Assembly (NCBI GenBank): GCA_023480735.1
Contig: JAMCXB010000052.1
Span: forward strand, 1 to 64,000
Length of the DNA stretch: 64,000 nt
DNA from: Bacteroidota bacterium
GTDB taxonomy: Bacteria > Bacteroidota > Ignavibacteria > Kryptoniales > JAKASW01
Direction of reading: 5' to 3'
Shown in pieces: positions 1-8,456 of this stretch; position 1 is the stretch's first letter, and the number at the start of each line of letters is the position of its first letter. Position numbers and translations under genes: made by a program. The notes below the pieces were generated by a model. That model was not told the origin of the DNA and did not search any database. It saw only the letters and a list, made by a program, of their open reading frames with translations.

Positions 1-114
1 GTAGATGGGAGAAGTCTGTTGGGAAGTGAAACTGCCTCAGATCATGGACGGGGTGAATCCCGATTTTATCGGGAGAGGGAGATTATTTCTCGGCTGCTGG
101 CAGTCATCAAGTGA
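1..114 (+). CDS. C-terminal end of a gene cut by the window edge
   Basis: Frame 1 is open from the first base and stops at TGA 112-114, giving at least 37 residues ending FYREREIISRLLAVIK. The piece is too short to name. It lies in the same direction as the two phage-like genes that follow, so it may be the tail of another mobile-element gene. It could equally be a chance open frame. The 171 bases between it and the next gene show no clear feature. Confidence 0.35.
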   Translation, partial: VDGRSLLGSETASDHGRGESRFYREREIISRLLAVIK

Positions 115-285
115 GCTTATTGGGGCGGGTGGGTGGGTCATTATTCGTTACTGATTACGGTGGTGAATGAGGGCCGTTGTTTCTAATTTATGTCGTGGTG
201 CATTCATTGATCTATCTTAAGGAAAAGGCATGACGGTGGAATCAGGGGTCTTTGACCTGGTCGGACTAGTTGGGGGTGTTCTTTG

Positions 286-1047
286 ATGAAGAAGAACTCA
301 CGGTCGCAGGCAATGCTGACAAGGTGGAAAGCAATGAAGGCGGATCCGAACTATCGCAAGAAATGGAAGCGCCGGGTCACGGCGGACAATATGGTCATTA
401 AAAACCCGCGTGGCTTTATTTTCAATGAGCATGATCTCCGTGAAGCCATCATGAAGTTCGCGAAGCGAGTGAAGTTCAAACCGAACAAGTTCACGAAAAC
501 TCTAACGCCATATAAGGGTGTGGCGAATGTTGTCATTGCCGGAAGACCACGAAGGGTTCATCAGGTCCTTATGTATTACTGGTACGGGAAAACGAAAAAG
601 GGATACGAGATCTACTTTAAGGATGGGAACCACAAGAACCTGCGCAAGAGCAACCTGGGGTATATCAAGAAAAACGAACACTTCTACAATACTCCAAAAG
701 GGTCCCGGCATTCACCGAAAACAGAATTCAAACCTGGAAATATGCCGGCAAGCTTCAAAGGGTTCGGTCACCGCAATGTCTACCGCGAACACGGAAGCGA
801 AACGGGGCGAGCTTACGCAACGATCGACAAAGTAGTAGGAATTCAGAAGCCGAGAGGGCGAAAAGCTGTTCGGAGATACCGGACAACATACGCCAGGTTC
901 AGGTTCGGGGTTGACCAGATTCCGGATGGCTATGTGGTCTATCACAAGGACGGAGACCCATTGAACGATGCGAAAAGCAATCTTGTCCTGATTTCGAGGG
1001 CGGAGCTTTTGAAAAGAAACAGGGGGAGAAAGAAGGGTCGACTGTAG
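286..1047 (+). CDS. HNH-type endonuclease-like protein with two tandem HNH-like units
   Basis: A basic protein of 253 residues that resembles phage HNH endonucleases. It has two units of the form aromatic-x-KDGxxxNxxxSNL: YFKDGNHKNLRKSNL near residues 110-125 and YHKDGDPLNDAKSNL near 220-235. Between them is the F-K-P-G-N-M-P linker common in phage HNH proteins. Only the second unit keeps the His before KDG; the first has Phe there, so it may be non-catalytic. The ATG at 286 is preferred over a TTG at 283 because of the GGGGGTG stretch upstream. The likely role is DNA cleavage or nicking, perhaps homing. The next gene starts 2 bases after the stop, so the two are probably co-translated. Confidence 0.7.
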   Translation: MKKNSRSQAMLTRWKAMKADPNYRKKWKRRVTADNMVIKNPRGFIFNEHDLREAIMKFAKRVKFKPNKFTKTLTPYKGVANVVIAGRPRRVHQVLMYYWYGKTKKGYEIYFKDGNHKNLRKSNLGYIKKNEHFYNTPKGSRHSPKTEFKPGNMPASFKGFGHRNVYREHGSETGRAYATIDKVVGIQKPRGRKAVRRYRTTYARFRFGVDQIPDGYVVYHKDGDPLNDAKSNLVLISRAELLKRNRGRKKGRL

Positions 1048-1049
1048 AA

Positions 1050-1622
1050 GTGTATATCCGAAGGTCTAACGCGCTCGCGTGGTCAAAACGGAATCGCAGG
1101 ATAGCTGCTCTCGTCAAGTCGGGAAAGACTCTCCGGGAGGTTGCGAATGAAATCAGTATATCGAGAGAAGGGGTCCGTAAGCTGATGCTGGAAATGGGAA
1201 TTACGACCGCTTACAGAGCGGCTGCCAACCGAAGACGGCGCAATCTTAGCACTACTGAGCTCAGGAAGATTAAGAGACTGTTTCAGGACAGAATGCCGAT
1301 CCCTGTAATTGCGGAGAAGCTTGAATTGGATATCCCTTATCTGAGTAAGGCGATAGCAGAGCACGGGCTCAAACGAAAGATTCGCTGCGCTATCTGCGGC
1401 GTGCAATTTGAAGTCAGCAGGAACTATGCCACAATGAAGTATTGCGTAACGTGCTCTGTGGAACGCATGCGTCAAAGGAACGCACAATTTCAGAGAGAGC
1501 ATTACAGGACCGATCCCGAGTTTAAAAGGAAGAAAACTGAGATCAACAACTCCTGGAAGCGGAGCGCGGCCGGAAAGAAATGGTTTGCGGAGCATCGAAA
1601 GAAATTGAAGGGAGCCTCTTAG
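1050..1622 (+). CDS. HTH and zinc-finger DNA-binding protein, phage-like
   Basis: A 190-residue basic protein starting at GTG 1050, two bases after the HNH gene's stop. Residues 12-50 (IAALVKSGKTLREVANEISI and onward) look like a helix-turn-helix of the kind found in resolvases and terminase small subunits. A second HTH-like stretch (IPVIAEKLELDIPYLSKAI) follows near residues 85-105. Residues 112-135 hold CAIC and CVTC pairs, a likely zinc ribbon. The tail is rich in Arg and Lys. A DNA-binding partner or specificity factor for the HNH protein fits the context. The exact family is not recognised. Confidence 0.6.
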   Translation: MYIRRSNALAWSKRNRRIAALVKSGKTLREVANEISISREGVRKLMLEMGITTAYRAAANRRRRNLSTTELRKIKRLFQDRMPIPVIAEKLELDIPYLSKAIAEHGLKRKIRCAICGVQFEVSRNYATMKYCVTCSVERMRQRNAQFQREHYRTDPEFKRKKTEINNSWKRSAAGKKWFAEHRKKLKGAS

Positions 1623-1664
1623 AAAGAAAAGCGGAAGAATTGCGTTTCGCGCGAACTTAGGGAG

Positions 1665-3632
1665 CTATCCTTTTTCAAACATCTGCTTTGCCAGCTCGAA
1701 CTCCCCTTCATAAGGCAGACCCAGCTGCGCCAGCATCTTCGGATCTGAAAGTGCCCAGCTGACGTAGTAGTATGCCAGCAGCTGATGTCCGGTAAAGACT
1801 TTATCAGGGATCAGGCCCACTTTATATCCTTCTTTGGATGGATCTATTCCGTGGGCACCCATGAGCGCAATCTCGGCAGCGATCATCTTTACGCGTTCCG
1901 GAGAAAGACTCTTCAAATGTCGGAGCGCAGTGACCATATACATGACCACCGCCATGTTGGTTCCTATGTTTTTCTGGGACTCTCGAAATTGTTTTTCTTG
2001 GGCATCCTTTTTAGGCTGATTTACCGTTACCTGCTCTAAAGCCGAGGCTACTTCCGTACGTAACTTCGCCGTGTTTCTGTATTCGTTCTCTTCAATGAGT
2101 GCAAAGTTGTTTTGAAGGCCTAGCTTCTTAGCCCACCGCTCAACCAGATTAAATTCGTCTCCGGGACGGTGATTCTTCATGACTTCCAAATGCTCCTGGT
2201 ACATCGCTCTTGCGAGCTTCAGTTCAGAATCCTTTGCCTTGTACTCCTTTATCGTATCCACCCCGAACAGGTCTTTAAGTCTGAAAGCTACAACCAGGTT
2301 GTAGACTTTGGTCTTCCACAGAACTGGCAGTGGCGTTACGTCCACTATTCGTTTGTCCGTTACGGCTTTTATTGCTTCGTTGTTCATCGCCACAAACGAG
2401 ACAAATTCATATGGCCTCAGCTCAGGGAACTTGTCATGAACAAAACTGTCGATGAAGAGCTCGATTGGTGTGTTGTAGACCTGGCGGTTCAGCCCGTCAA
2501 AGAGACCCGAGCAGAAGGCGGAAATGGACTCTTCAGAGTATCCGGATTTCTTCAGCCTGATGATGGTCGGGCCAAGTCCCCGCATGAATTCGGATTTCTG
2601 TTTTCCGCCGGACACGAACAATTTATAAGCGCCTGCGGCTCTGGCTTCAGAAGTGAGCTGAAGATTGACGAGCTCGTGCATTTGGAGATATTCGACGGCA
2701 GGATAATTGGGTTTGTACCGGATAACGTGCTCCTCCCTGCTGTAATTTTCAGCAAGCTCGAGTTTTGCGGGCGTAGGAATATTGTCATCCGGTATCAGAA
2801 GTACCCTCTTCTGGATCCTTTCTGACAAATCCGTTAGATAAGCGTTTACGACAGCGATGCCTTTTGTATGGCTTATTATCCTCTTGGATAAAGCAGTGGC
2901 CTGGTTCAGCGCATTCCGGTAAACCTCATCAGCTTCTTTGCACAACTTCATCGTTTGAATCGCGTTGTCGAATGCAGGCCTGAAGTTACCCTCTGCTTCT
3001 TCTATGAGGGAGAGTCCGAAATACGTGTTTGGATAGGTCTTGTTCTTAGCTGTTATAGTCTCGAAAAACTTCCTCGCATCCCTGTACCTACGTTGTTCCA
3101 TGAGGGTTGCGCCGATGTTATTCATGGCGATGATATTGTCCGGGTCACCTTTGAGAGCTTGCTCGAAGTATTTCACGGCTGTGTCGATATCGTTCTTGTA
3201 ACGGCCGAAAATATTCCCCATCATTACAAGCGCCCAGGTGTTCTTGGGATCCCAGCGGAGGGCATCAATCAGCTGGTTGACGGCTTCGTCCTGATTGCCT
3301 TCCATCGAGAGAATCTGTCCGTATACCCTGTGGTATTCGGAGTTCGTGGGGTTCGAAGAGAGGAGCTCATCAAGGAGTCTCTTGGCCTCTGGGAATCTTC
3401 TCTTATCGCTCAGTGAAAGTACTTTCCTGTATGTCGATTCTTCAGCAGCGATCCTGGGGACATCGATGTCTATGGTTACCCAGCCGTTTTCAATGGTGAC
3501 CTTGGGTTTGTAAGGACCGTAGGTGTAGAACCTCGTTAGCTCCTCACGAAGTACGTTGAGGTCTTCCCTGTTCGCTTTGGCGGCGGGAAAAAGTTCGAAA
3601 AGGAAGTTTTCGAGTTTGTGGATGATTTGCAC
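1665..3632 (-). CDS. TPR-repeat protein with a C-terminal domain holding a broken HExxH-like motif
   Basis: A 655-residue protein starting at GTG 3632. Residues about 70-250 form at least four tetratricopeptide repeats (for example WALVMMGNIFGRY, DPDNIIAMNNIGATLMEQRR), a protein-protein interaction scaffold. The C-terminal half has MHELVNLQL near residue 320. This resembles a zinc-peptidase helix, but the second His is replaced by Asn, so catalysis is doubtful. No signal peptide or membrane segment is visible, so it is probably cytoplasmic. It is the last gene of the long leftward block after two nucleases and a TIR protein, which suggests a sensor or scaffold in defence. That role is inference from position only. 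Confidence 0.6.
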   Translation of the reverse strand: MQIIHKLENFLFELFPAAKANREDLNVLREELTRFYTYGPYKPKVTIENGWVTIDIDVPRIAAEESTYRKVLSLSDKRRFPEAKRLLDELLSSNPTNSEYHRVYGQILSMEGNQDEAVNQLIDALRWDPKNTWALVMMGNIFGRYKNDIDTAVKYFEQALKGDPDNIIAMNNIGATLMEQRRYRDARKFFETITAKNKTYPNTYFGLSLIEEAEGNFRPAFDNAIQTMKLCKEADEVYRNALNQATALSKRIISHTKGIAVVNAYLTDLSERIQKRVLLIPDDNIPTPAKLELAENYSREEHVIRYKPNYPAVEYLQMHELVNLQLTSEARAAGAYKLFVSGGKQKSEFMRGLGPTIIRLKKSGYSEESISAFCSGLFDGLNRQVYNTPIELFIDSFVHDKFPELRPYEFVSFVAMNNEAIKAVTDKRIVDVTPLPVLWKTKVYNLVVAFRLKDLFGVDTIKEYKAKDSELKLARAMYQEHLEVMKNHRPGDEFNLVERWAKKLGLQNNFALIEENEYRNTAKLRTEVASALEQVTVNQPKKDAQEKQFRESQKNIGTNMAVVMYMVTALRHLKSLSPERVKMIAAEIALMGAHGIDPSKEGYKVGLIPDKVFTGHQLLAYYYVSWALSDPKMLAQLGLPYEGEFELAKQMFEKG

Positions 3633-3996
3633 TTAATTGGTACTCGCGGTTAAATGACGGGGATGCCCCGGAGGCGGATTGTTGTCGTTACTTCTTTGTG
3701 TGTCACATTTCATTGACGACCCTTGCAGATTACATGATTTCTCTCTCATTACCTATATAAAGTTCGACATAGGTGGGAAAAGAATCCAGCAGTAGCATGG
3801 ATGGATATCAGGAGCTTAGCCGACCAGCTAAATTGAAGCAGGCGGGTTGGGAATGACCTCCCCCGTATTTGTTGCACTGGGGTGTTAGTGATCCAGTCCT
3901 TATACCCTGTTCACCGGTGTACGAGGCAGTGTTCACTCTTTGCGCTTCATGATCTTTATTCTCTCTTTCGTAAAACTTCCGATCACTTGCACGATG
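3633..3996. other. 364-bp intergenic gap
   Basis: This gap lies between the TPR gene start and the end of the nuclease gene. It must hold the leftward promoter for the TPR gene if that gene is not read from upstream. I see no convincing terminator hairpin, repeat or RNA gene. A tiny + strand frame from ATG 3800 (about 19 codons) is probably chance. Confidence 0.4.
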
Positions 3997-5739
3997 TCAA
4001 CTGGAGATAGTTTCATTTAACTTCTTTGGATTCTTTTCATATTGAGCCATGACTTCCTCTGCATTCTGTAGCCAACGATGGAAGAAACAATCAGCCACAA
4101 TGTGGTCTTTCATCGGAAGGAAATGGATTTTCCCTTCGAATGACCTTCCACCGTTTATCGCATCTCGTACGCTTTCAACGTCAGCGGGGTCAGGCCTCGA
4201 ATCGAAGTAACTAGTCATCGGGCCTAAATCGATCCGCTTCCCTATTATATCAACCTCATAACCTTCAAATGTCACCTTGTTATTCAAGTTACTGCCCGAA
4301 GCAATCATTTGAGCCACGGGTGTGACCAACTCTTTTAGTTCCATGACAAAGGGCTCATATCTTAGTTGCCCTTTTCCAGTAGTCAAGATTTGATGGACGA
4401 AACTTATCGCGGAGAATTCATCTTCGTCCAAGGTTCGTAAAAAAATTGAAGGAAGACTTTCGTGGATAATTTCCTGGATGAACTTGAGTTTGCTACAAAT
4501 GTCAAGGGAAGCATGTACAGCCTCCTGAGTCAGTGATGATTTGACATTCCCAAAATCCAGACTCTTTGAGAAATCATTGTTGAGATAAACTTTTATCGTC
4601 TCGCTCCTGTGTAAGCAGTCGAGAGTAGATGCGTAATCGAAGCCATCAATAGCGTCCATCCGTTGTCCGTCGGGGTGCAAGTTGAAGGTGTGCTTTCCGG
4701 AAAAGGGGTCCCCAACCGACAATGTCAAGGAAAATTTCAGAAACTGTCCTGGCTGTCTTTCGTTGTTCAGGAGAACTTCTTCCGTCCCTCCACGAACACG
4801 TACAAGCTGCAAATCTCGGACTCGCTTTAGAAGGGCCATATCGCCGTCCAAGCAGTCTATTGTGGTAGGAATTGGTTTGCCCTCATGGGGACCCATTTCG
4901 ATCTCTTTTATTTCTTTCTCTACATCGAAATCTCGAAACGTAATATCGCCGAATTTGAATTCTACTTTCCTAAGCGTATTCGCGTCTAGCTTGACGCGGG
5001 TACCCTTAGTGATGAAATTCTTAAATTCATTCAGTTGCCTCCTGACTTCGTCGGAAGAGTCATTGAAGCCGAGAAGAATGTTGCTTTGAAAGGGCAACTT
5101 CTGAGCTGCTTCCGGAGATGTCGGGACAATGGAGATACCTGCTTTCCCTTCAGAATCAAATGTGTGGACTTGTTTGTAATACTTGTTGAATTGCCAATCG
5201 TTCAGACTCTCTCCCAGTTTCTTGTCTAAACGTAGCAGCGCGCCCAGGTTATTCCTATTACCATAAGTAACCGCCTCCGGAGGAACTATTTCTATGTCTT
5301 GGCCATAAATCTTGTCGATCCAACTTCGATAAACGTGATCATGCTTCGCCAGGAGTTCTCTAATTTTGGGCTCGCTCCATATCTGGATCTTCATCGGTTT
5401 CCATTCAGAACGTTTGCTGGTAACATATTTGTTGACCTTCGTGTCTGGTTTTTCCCAAGTGATCAGAGTCCAGCGTTTTGGATGCGGGCGCTTTAGCTTG
5501 CTCAGACTAACGCGAATTTTTGCCCTTATTTTCTCCATTCTTTGCGGGAATGTGCCGAGTGCATCAGGGTAATATATCTGAAAAAAGTGATCCCCATTTT
5601 GCGCTTTGCCATCGCATCCCTCATCGCCCATAGTGTCGTTTACTGGCTCAAAGTCGGGATACTCGGCCGCAAGGAGGATCTCACATAAATCTTGAAAAAT
5701 CCTACCGTCTTTGATATCTTTCAAATCCAACACTTTCAT
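3997..5739 (-). CDS. Mrr-like PD-(D/E)XK nuclease protein, predicted defence effector
   Basis: A 580-residue protein. Residues 12-60 match an N-terminal restriction-endonuclease fold: FQDLCEILLAAEYPDFEP, then GDEGCDG and FFQIYYP. This pattern of acidic residues followed by a Gln strand is typical of Mrr-like nucleases in which Q-x-Y replaces E-x-K. The remaining 450 residues are not recognised. They may sense or bind a target. ATG 5739 is preceded by a strong GGAGGCGG ribosome site. It is separated by 158 bases from the next nuclease gene and shares its direction with the whole defence block. The likely role is DNA cleavage on phage infection, an inference from family and neighbours. Confidence 0.6.
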   Translation of the reverse strand: MKVLDLKDIKDGRIFQDLCEILLAAEYPDFEPVNDTMGDEGCDGKAQNGDHFFQIYYPDALGTFPQRMEKIRAKIRVSLSKLKRPHPKRWTLITWEKPDTKVNKYVTSKRSEWKPMKIQIWSEPKIRELLAKHDHVYRSWIDKIYGQDIEIVPPEAVTYGNRNNLGALLRLDKKLGESLNDWQFNKYYKQVHTFDSEGKAGISIVPTSPEAAQKLPFQSNILLGFNDSSDEVRRQLNEFKNFITKGTRVKLDANTLRKVEFKFGDITFRDFDVEKEIKEIEMGPHEGKPIPTTIDCLDGDMALLKRVRDLQLVRVRGGTEEVLLNNERQPGQFLKFSLTLSVGDPFSGKHTFNLHPDGQRMDAIDGFDYASTLDCLHRSETIKVYLNNDFSKSLDFGNVKSSLTQEAVHASLDICSKLKFIQEIIHESLPSIFLRTLDEDEFSAISFVHQILTTGKGQLRYEPFVMELKELVTPVAQMIASGSNLNNKVTFEGYEVDIIGKRIDLGPMTSYFDSRPDPADVESVRDAINGGRSFEGKIHFLPMKDHIVADCFFHRWLQNAEEVMAQYEKNPKKLNETISS

Positions 5740-5897
5740 TCCGCCTCCAGAACCATTTGCTGCGCATTCCCTGGTGCCATGTAAAGCACAAAAATATTCC
5801 TCTCCGTGTTTAGAGTTTTCCTAACATACTGGACTTATGAGCGCCGTTAGTGATTGGACCTGATGTAAAGGAATTTAACACGTAAGTCGATGGAGGT

Positions 5898-6893
5898 TTA
5901 TTGACTGCTCATTCGTTTCACAAACTCTTCAAAAGTGACGCACCTATTTCTAGGTATCATTGCAGCGACCCAGTTCTTTCCTCGTCCTTTGCGCCTTGTA
6001 CCATCCTTCAAAAGGGGTTTTTCAAGTTTAACCGGATTATCCAAGAAGAAATATGTCTGTAGATTCTCCCCTTCCTTCAAGTCCAACTTAACCCCCTCAA
6101 TCCATTTCTCCACGAGCAGCTCGTCTTCGTTTGAGAATCTCAGTAAATCGTCTCTGAGGGCAAGGACATCGCTGGGCTTAGCAGTAAGGATGCCCAATAC
6201 CTTTGAAAGAAAGGAAAAGCCTTTCCCCTCCGGCTGTTTCGCCTTGGATGTGAAGTACGGCGAAAAGTAAAGCGGGCTGCCGAAAACAACGTCGCGCCTA
6301 TAGATATTAAACTCCCTGTACTGTCTCATTTCTTTCTTGAGACTCACGTCCTGTACCAGTATCTCCCTTTGATTTCTCATTTTGTATCCTCGATTGATAA
6401 ATGCCAGGAAGTCAGCTACTATCTTCTTCGTGTAGAACCGCTTTTCATCGAATAGATTTGCTATCTCAAGCCAACCGATGTTCCTTACTGTTAGTCCGCG
6501 CATGATTGCCTTCTTGTAATCATTCACCTGCGTGATGAAACAAAGGCACTTTTGCGGGACATCTGAGAAGGACCCTATATATTGAGTGCGTTGATCGCGG
6601 ACCTTATTCGATTGGATCTTGGCCTCAATTATTATGTGAAAACGCCCGGGCTGGAAGATCTCTATGTCGGTCCGACCCTCTTTCCTTTTCTTCTCGACAA
6701 TTATAGAAGTATGCCGGAAGTTTGATGGCGTGCTATTTACCGATATTCCCACATGCTTGAGGAAAAAATACAGAGCATCTCTTTCCTTGCTTAGCATGAA
6801 TGCAAGCGCCTTAGTAAGACCTTTCTCATCATAGCCGAGTAGGTCAAAAGGATTGATTGGATAATCTGAGTAGTTTTCACTTTTTAGCAACAT
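5898..6893 (-). CDS. PD-(D/E)XK nuclease superfamily protein
   Basis: A 331-residue protein with the classic nuclease core: GRTDIEIF near residues 71-78 supplies the Asp, and HIIIEAKI near 86-93 supplies E-x-K. This layout matches the PDDEXK family found in many defence and mobile-element proteins. The C-terminal half (about 190-331) is basic and not recognised. No membrane segment is seen. It sits between the TIR gene and the Mrr-like gene, all leftward. It could be an effector nuclease of a neighbouring system or a stand-alone defence gene. Substrate (DNA or RNA) cannot be told from sequence. Confidence 0.65.
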   Translation of the reverse strand: MLLKSENYSDYPINPFDLLGYDEKGLTKALAFMLSKERDALYFFLKHVGISVNSTPSNFRHTSIIVEKKRKEGRTDIEIFQPGRFHIIIEAKIQSNKVRDQRTQYIGSFSDVPQKCLCFITQVNDYKKAIMRGLTVRNIGWLEIANLFDEKRFYTKKIVADFLAFINRGYKMRNQREILVQDVSLKKEMRQYREFNIYRRDVVFGSPLYFSPYFTSKAKQPEGKGFSFLSKVLGILTAKPSDVLALRDDLLRFSNEDELLVEKWIEGVKLDLKEGENLQTYFFLDNPVKLEKPLLKDGTRRKGRGKNWVAAMIPRNRCVTFEEFVKRMSSQ

Positions 6894-7103
6894 GGAGGTG
6901 CCTTCACGACGATTTGTAGATCGGCAGATCCAGCAAAAAGGTTTGGTCGGGGGATCGAAACAACCGTATTTTGGAAATCAGAAGTCAATCAAGCAATACT
7001 CCGTTTTATACCCGAAAACACGTTGAGGTTTGGAATCGATGATGTGATTCTTTTGCTTCTATGGTTTTTGGTTGGTCATCCCCCATCGGGTTCAATACCA
7101 TTA

Positions 7104-8291
7104 CTACTTTGGCATCTCCAGGAGGGCAACCTTGTTTTCGTAGTCCGCTATGAGTTGGTCCGACAAGCGCTCTCTATATTTTTCTAGAATCCGGGAGATA
7201 TTGCTGACCGTTCGAGGGGAGTTCGATATCTGATCGTTTTTGCACGCGCCTTGCACAAGCGATACGAACTCTGAGTCGGAATAATTCGTGAATTCGGAGA
7301 GCAAGTTTGAGAACATGATGGATTGATCGAAGGAAATGCTGGTTGCAAGACTGTTGAAGAAGGCGGCGCGTACGCTGTCGGAGCTCTTTGAACCTGACAG
7401 TATGGCTTTGACTATGGACTGGGCGATGTCTCTTGACGTCTTCCTTTTGCAGTTAAGACATTGGTACTGTTCAAGAAACCCATATGGCTTTTCGTTGAAC
7501 TGGAGCGCGATGATTTTTGCCCTCCCTTGCCCTATTGCAATTCCCATTTCTTGATCGGTCCAGTTTGATCCTCGAAAGCCACCTGTCAAGAACGAGACGA
7601 TGACATCACAGTCTCGTAAATTCTTGATTATCTCCTCGCGCCAAACACTAGACACCGGAATATCTTTGTGAGCAACAAAGACTTCAAACCGTGTTTGTTC
7701 GAACATGTCCGCTACAGACATAACTCGTTTCTTGTCCGCGGTCGAATGGCTGAAGAATACATGAATTTTCTCTGAATGTGAGGTCTCGGACTTGACCTTA
7801 GAGATCCTGACAGCAAATCGCCGTTTCTTGAGGTTCGACTGCCTTATTATCGAGTCGATATGTGCAGAGAACGTCGAAGCAGCGGATAGGTAGATAGAAT
7901 CTAGAGGGATCGTCATCGAGTGTACTTGCTCGTGCCTTCCGGTGCTCGAGGCAAATGATGATGTGCCTCTTCTAGCTCTCTCCCTCATGCTATTTATTAC
8001 CTGGTTTAGCTCTGTGATCAATGCTCGGGTCTGTTCGTGAGTAATAGTATCGGTATTTGGTATTAGGATGTTCTCTACTGCATTGACGAAGGCGTTTCCT
8101 ACGGCTTTCACCGTGTCGGAGTAGATCTTGTTTCTACTGACGTAGGGTGTTGCTGACTTCTGAAATGACGGATCGCGTCCCAGAGCTGAAAATGACTTCG
8201 CCTGCTGGTCTACTAGCTCTCGTACAAGTCTCCCGAATTCTCTCTGCAGCACATCAAAGGCCTCTTGGAATGATTTCTCGTTATCCTTCAT
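7104..8291 (-). CDS. TIR-domain protein, predicted NAD-cleaving defence effector
   Basis: A 395-residue protein. A TIR domain spans about residues 175-310: it opens with KIHVFFSHSTADKK, continues with FEVFVAHKDIP and CDVIVSFLTGGFRGSNWTD, and has the Glu expected for catalysis in W-T-D-Q-E-M-G near residue 247. Bacterial TIR domains of this type cleave NAD+ or make cyclic ADP-ribose-like signals in abortive infection. The N-terminal 170 residues are helical and may sense or oligomerise. The C-terminal 80 residues are unknown. It follows the DUF499 gene by 165 bases with a stable hairpin in the gap, so it may be a separate transcription unit. Thoeris, Pycsar or CBASS partner genes are not seen next to it. 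Confidence 0.75.
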   Translation of the reverse strand: MKDNEKSFQEAFDVLQREFGRLVRELVDQQAKSFSALGRDPSFQKSATPYVSRNKIYSDTVKAVGNAFVNAVENILIPNTDTITHEQTRALITELNQVINSMRERARRGTSSFASSTGRHEQVHSMTIPLDSIYLSAASTFSAHIDSIIRQSNLKKRRFAVRISKVKSETSHSEKIHVFFSHSTADKKRVMSVADMFEQTRFEVFVAHKDIPVSSVWREEIIKNLRDCDVIVSFLTGGFRGSNWTDQEMGIAIGQGRAKIIALQFNEKPYGFLEQYQCLNCKRKTSRDIAQSIVKAILSGSKSSDSVRAAFFNSLATSISFDQSIMFSNLLSEFTNYSDSEFVSLVQGACKNDQISNSPRTVSNISRILEKYRERLSDQLIADYENKVALLEMPK

Positions 8292-8319
8292 CGCGCTATC
8301 ACCATTCCAATATTTACTA

Positions 8320-8373
8320 CGCTGGGTGTCCCTAAAGGCTTAACCAGGAATAAGTGCGAAAGGATACCCAGCG
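8320..8373. other. Long hairpin between TIR and DUF499 genes
   Basis: A 12-base arm at 8320-8331 (CGCTGGGTGTCC) pairs with 8362-8373 (GGATACCCAGCG) with one mismatch that is a G-U wobble in one RNA strand. A short inner stem (GCTTA with TAAGT) extends it. There is no T-run beside it, so it is not a plain terminator. It may attenuate read-through from the DUF499 operon into the TIR gene or be a recombination hairpin. Confidence 0.5.
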
Positions 8374-8456
8374 TTATGCGGAGGATGACCATATTGCTTT
8401 TCATTCTGCAACCTCTCGGATGATGCCGAAGCAACCATGACTGTAGTTTTCAGCCT

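Noticed and set aside
7104-8291. Thoeris system
   Set aside because: A TIR protein is present but no ThsA-like SIR2 or SLOG partner is next to it.
8320-8373. Integron attC site
   Set aside because: The hairpin lacks convincing GTTRRRY and RYYYAAC core sites and there is no integron integrase.
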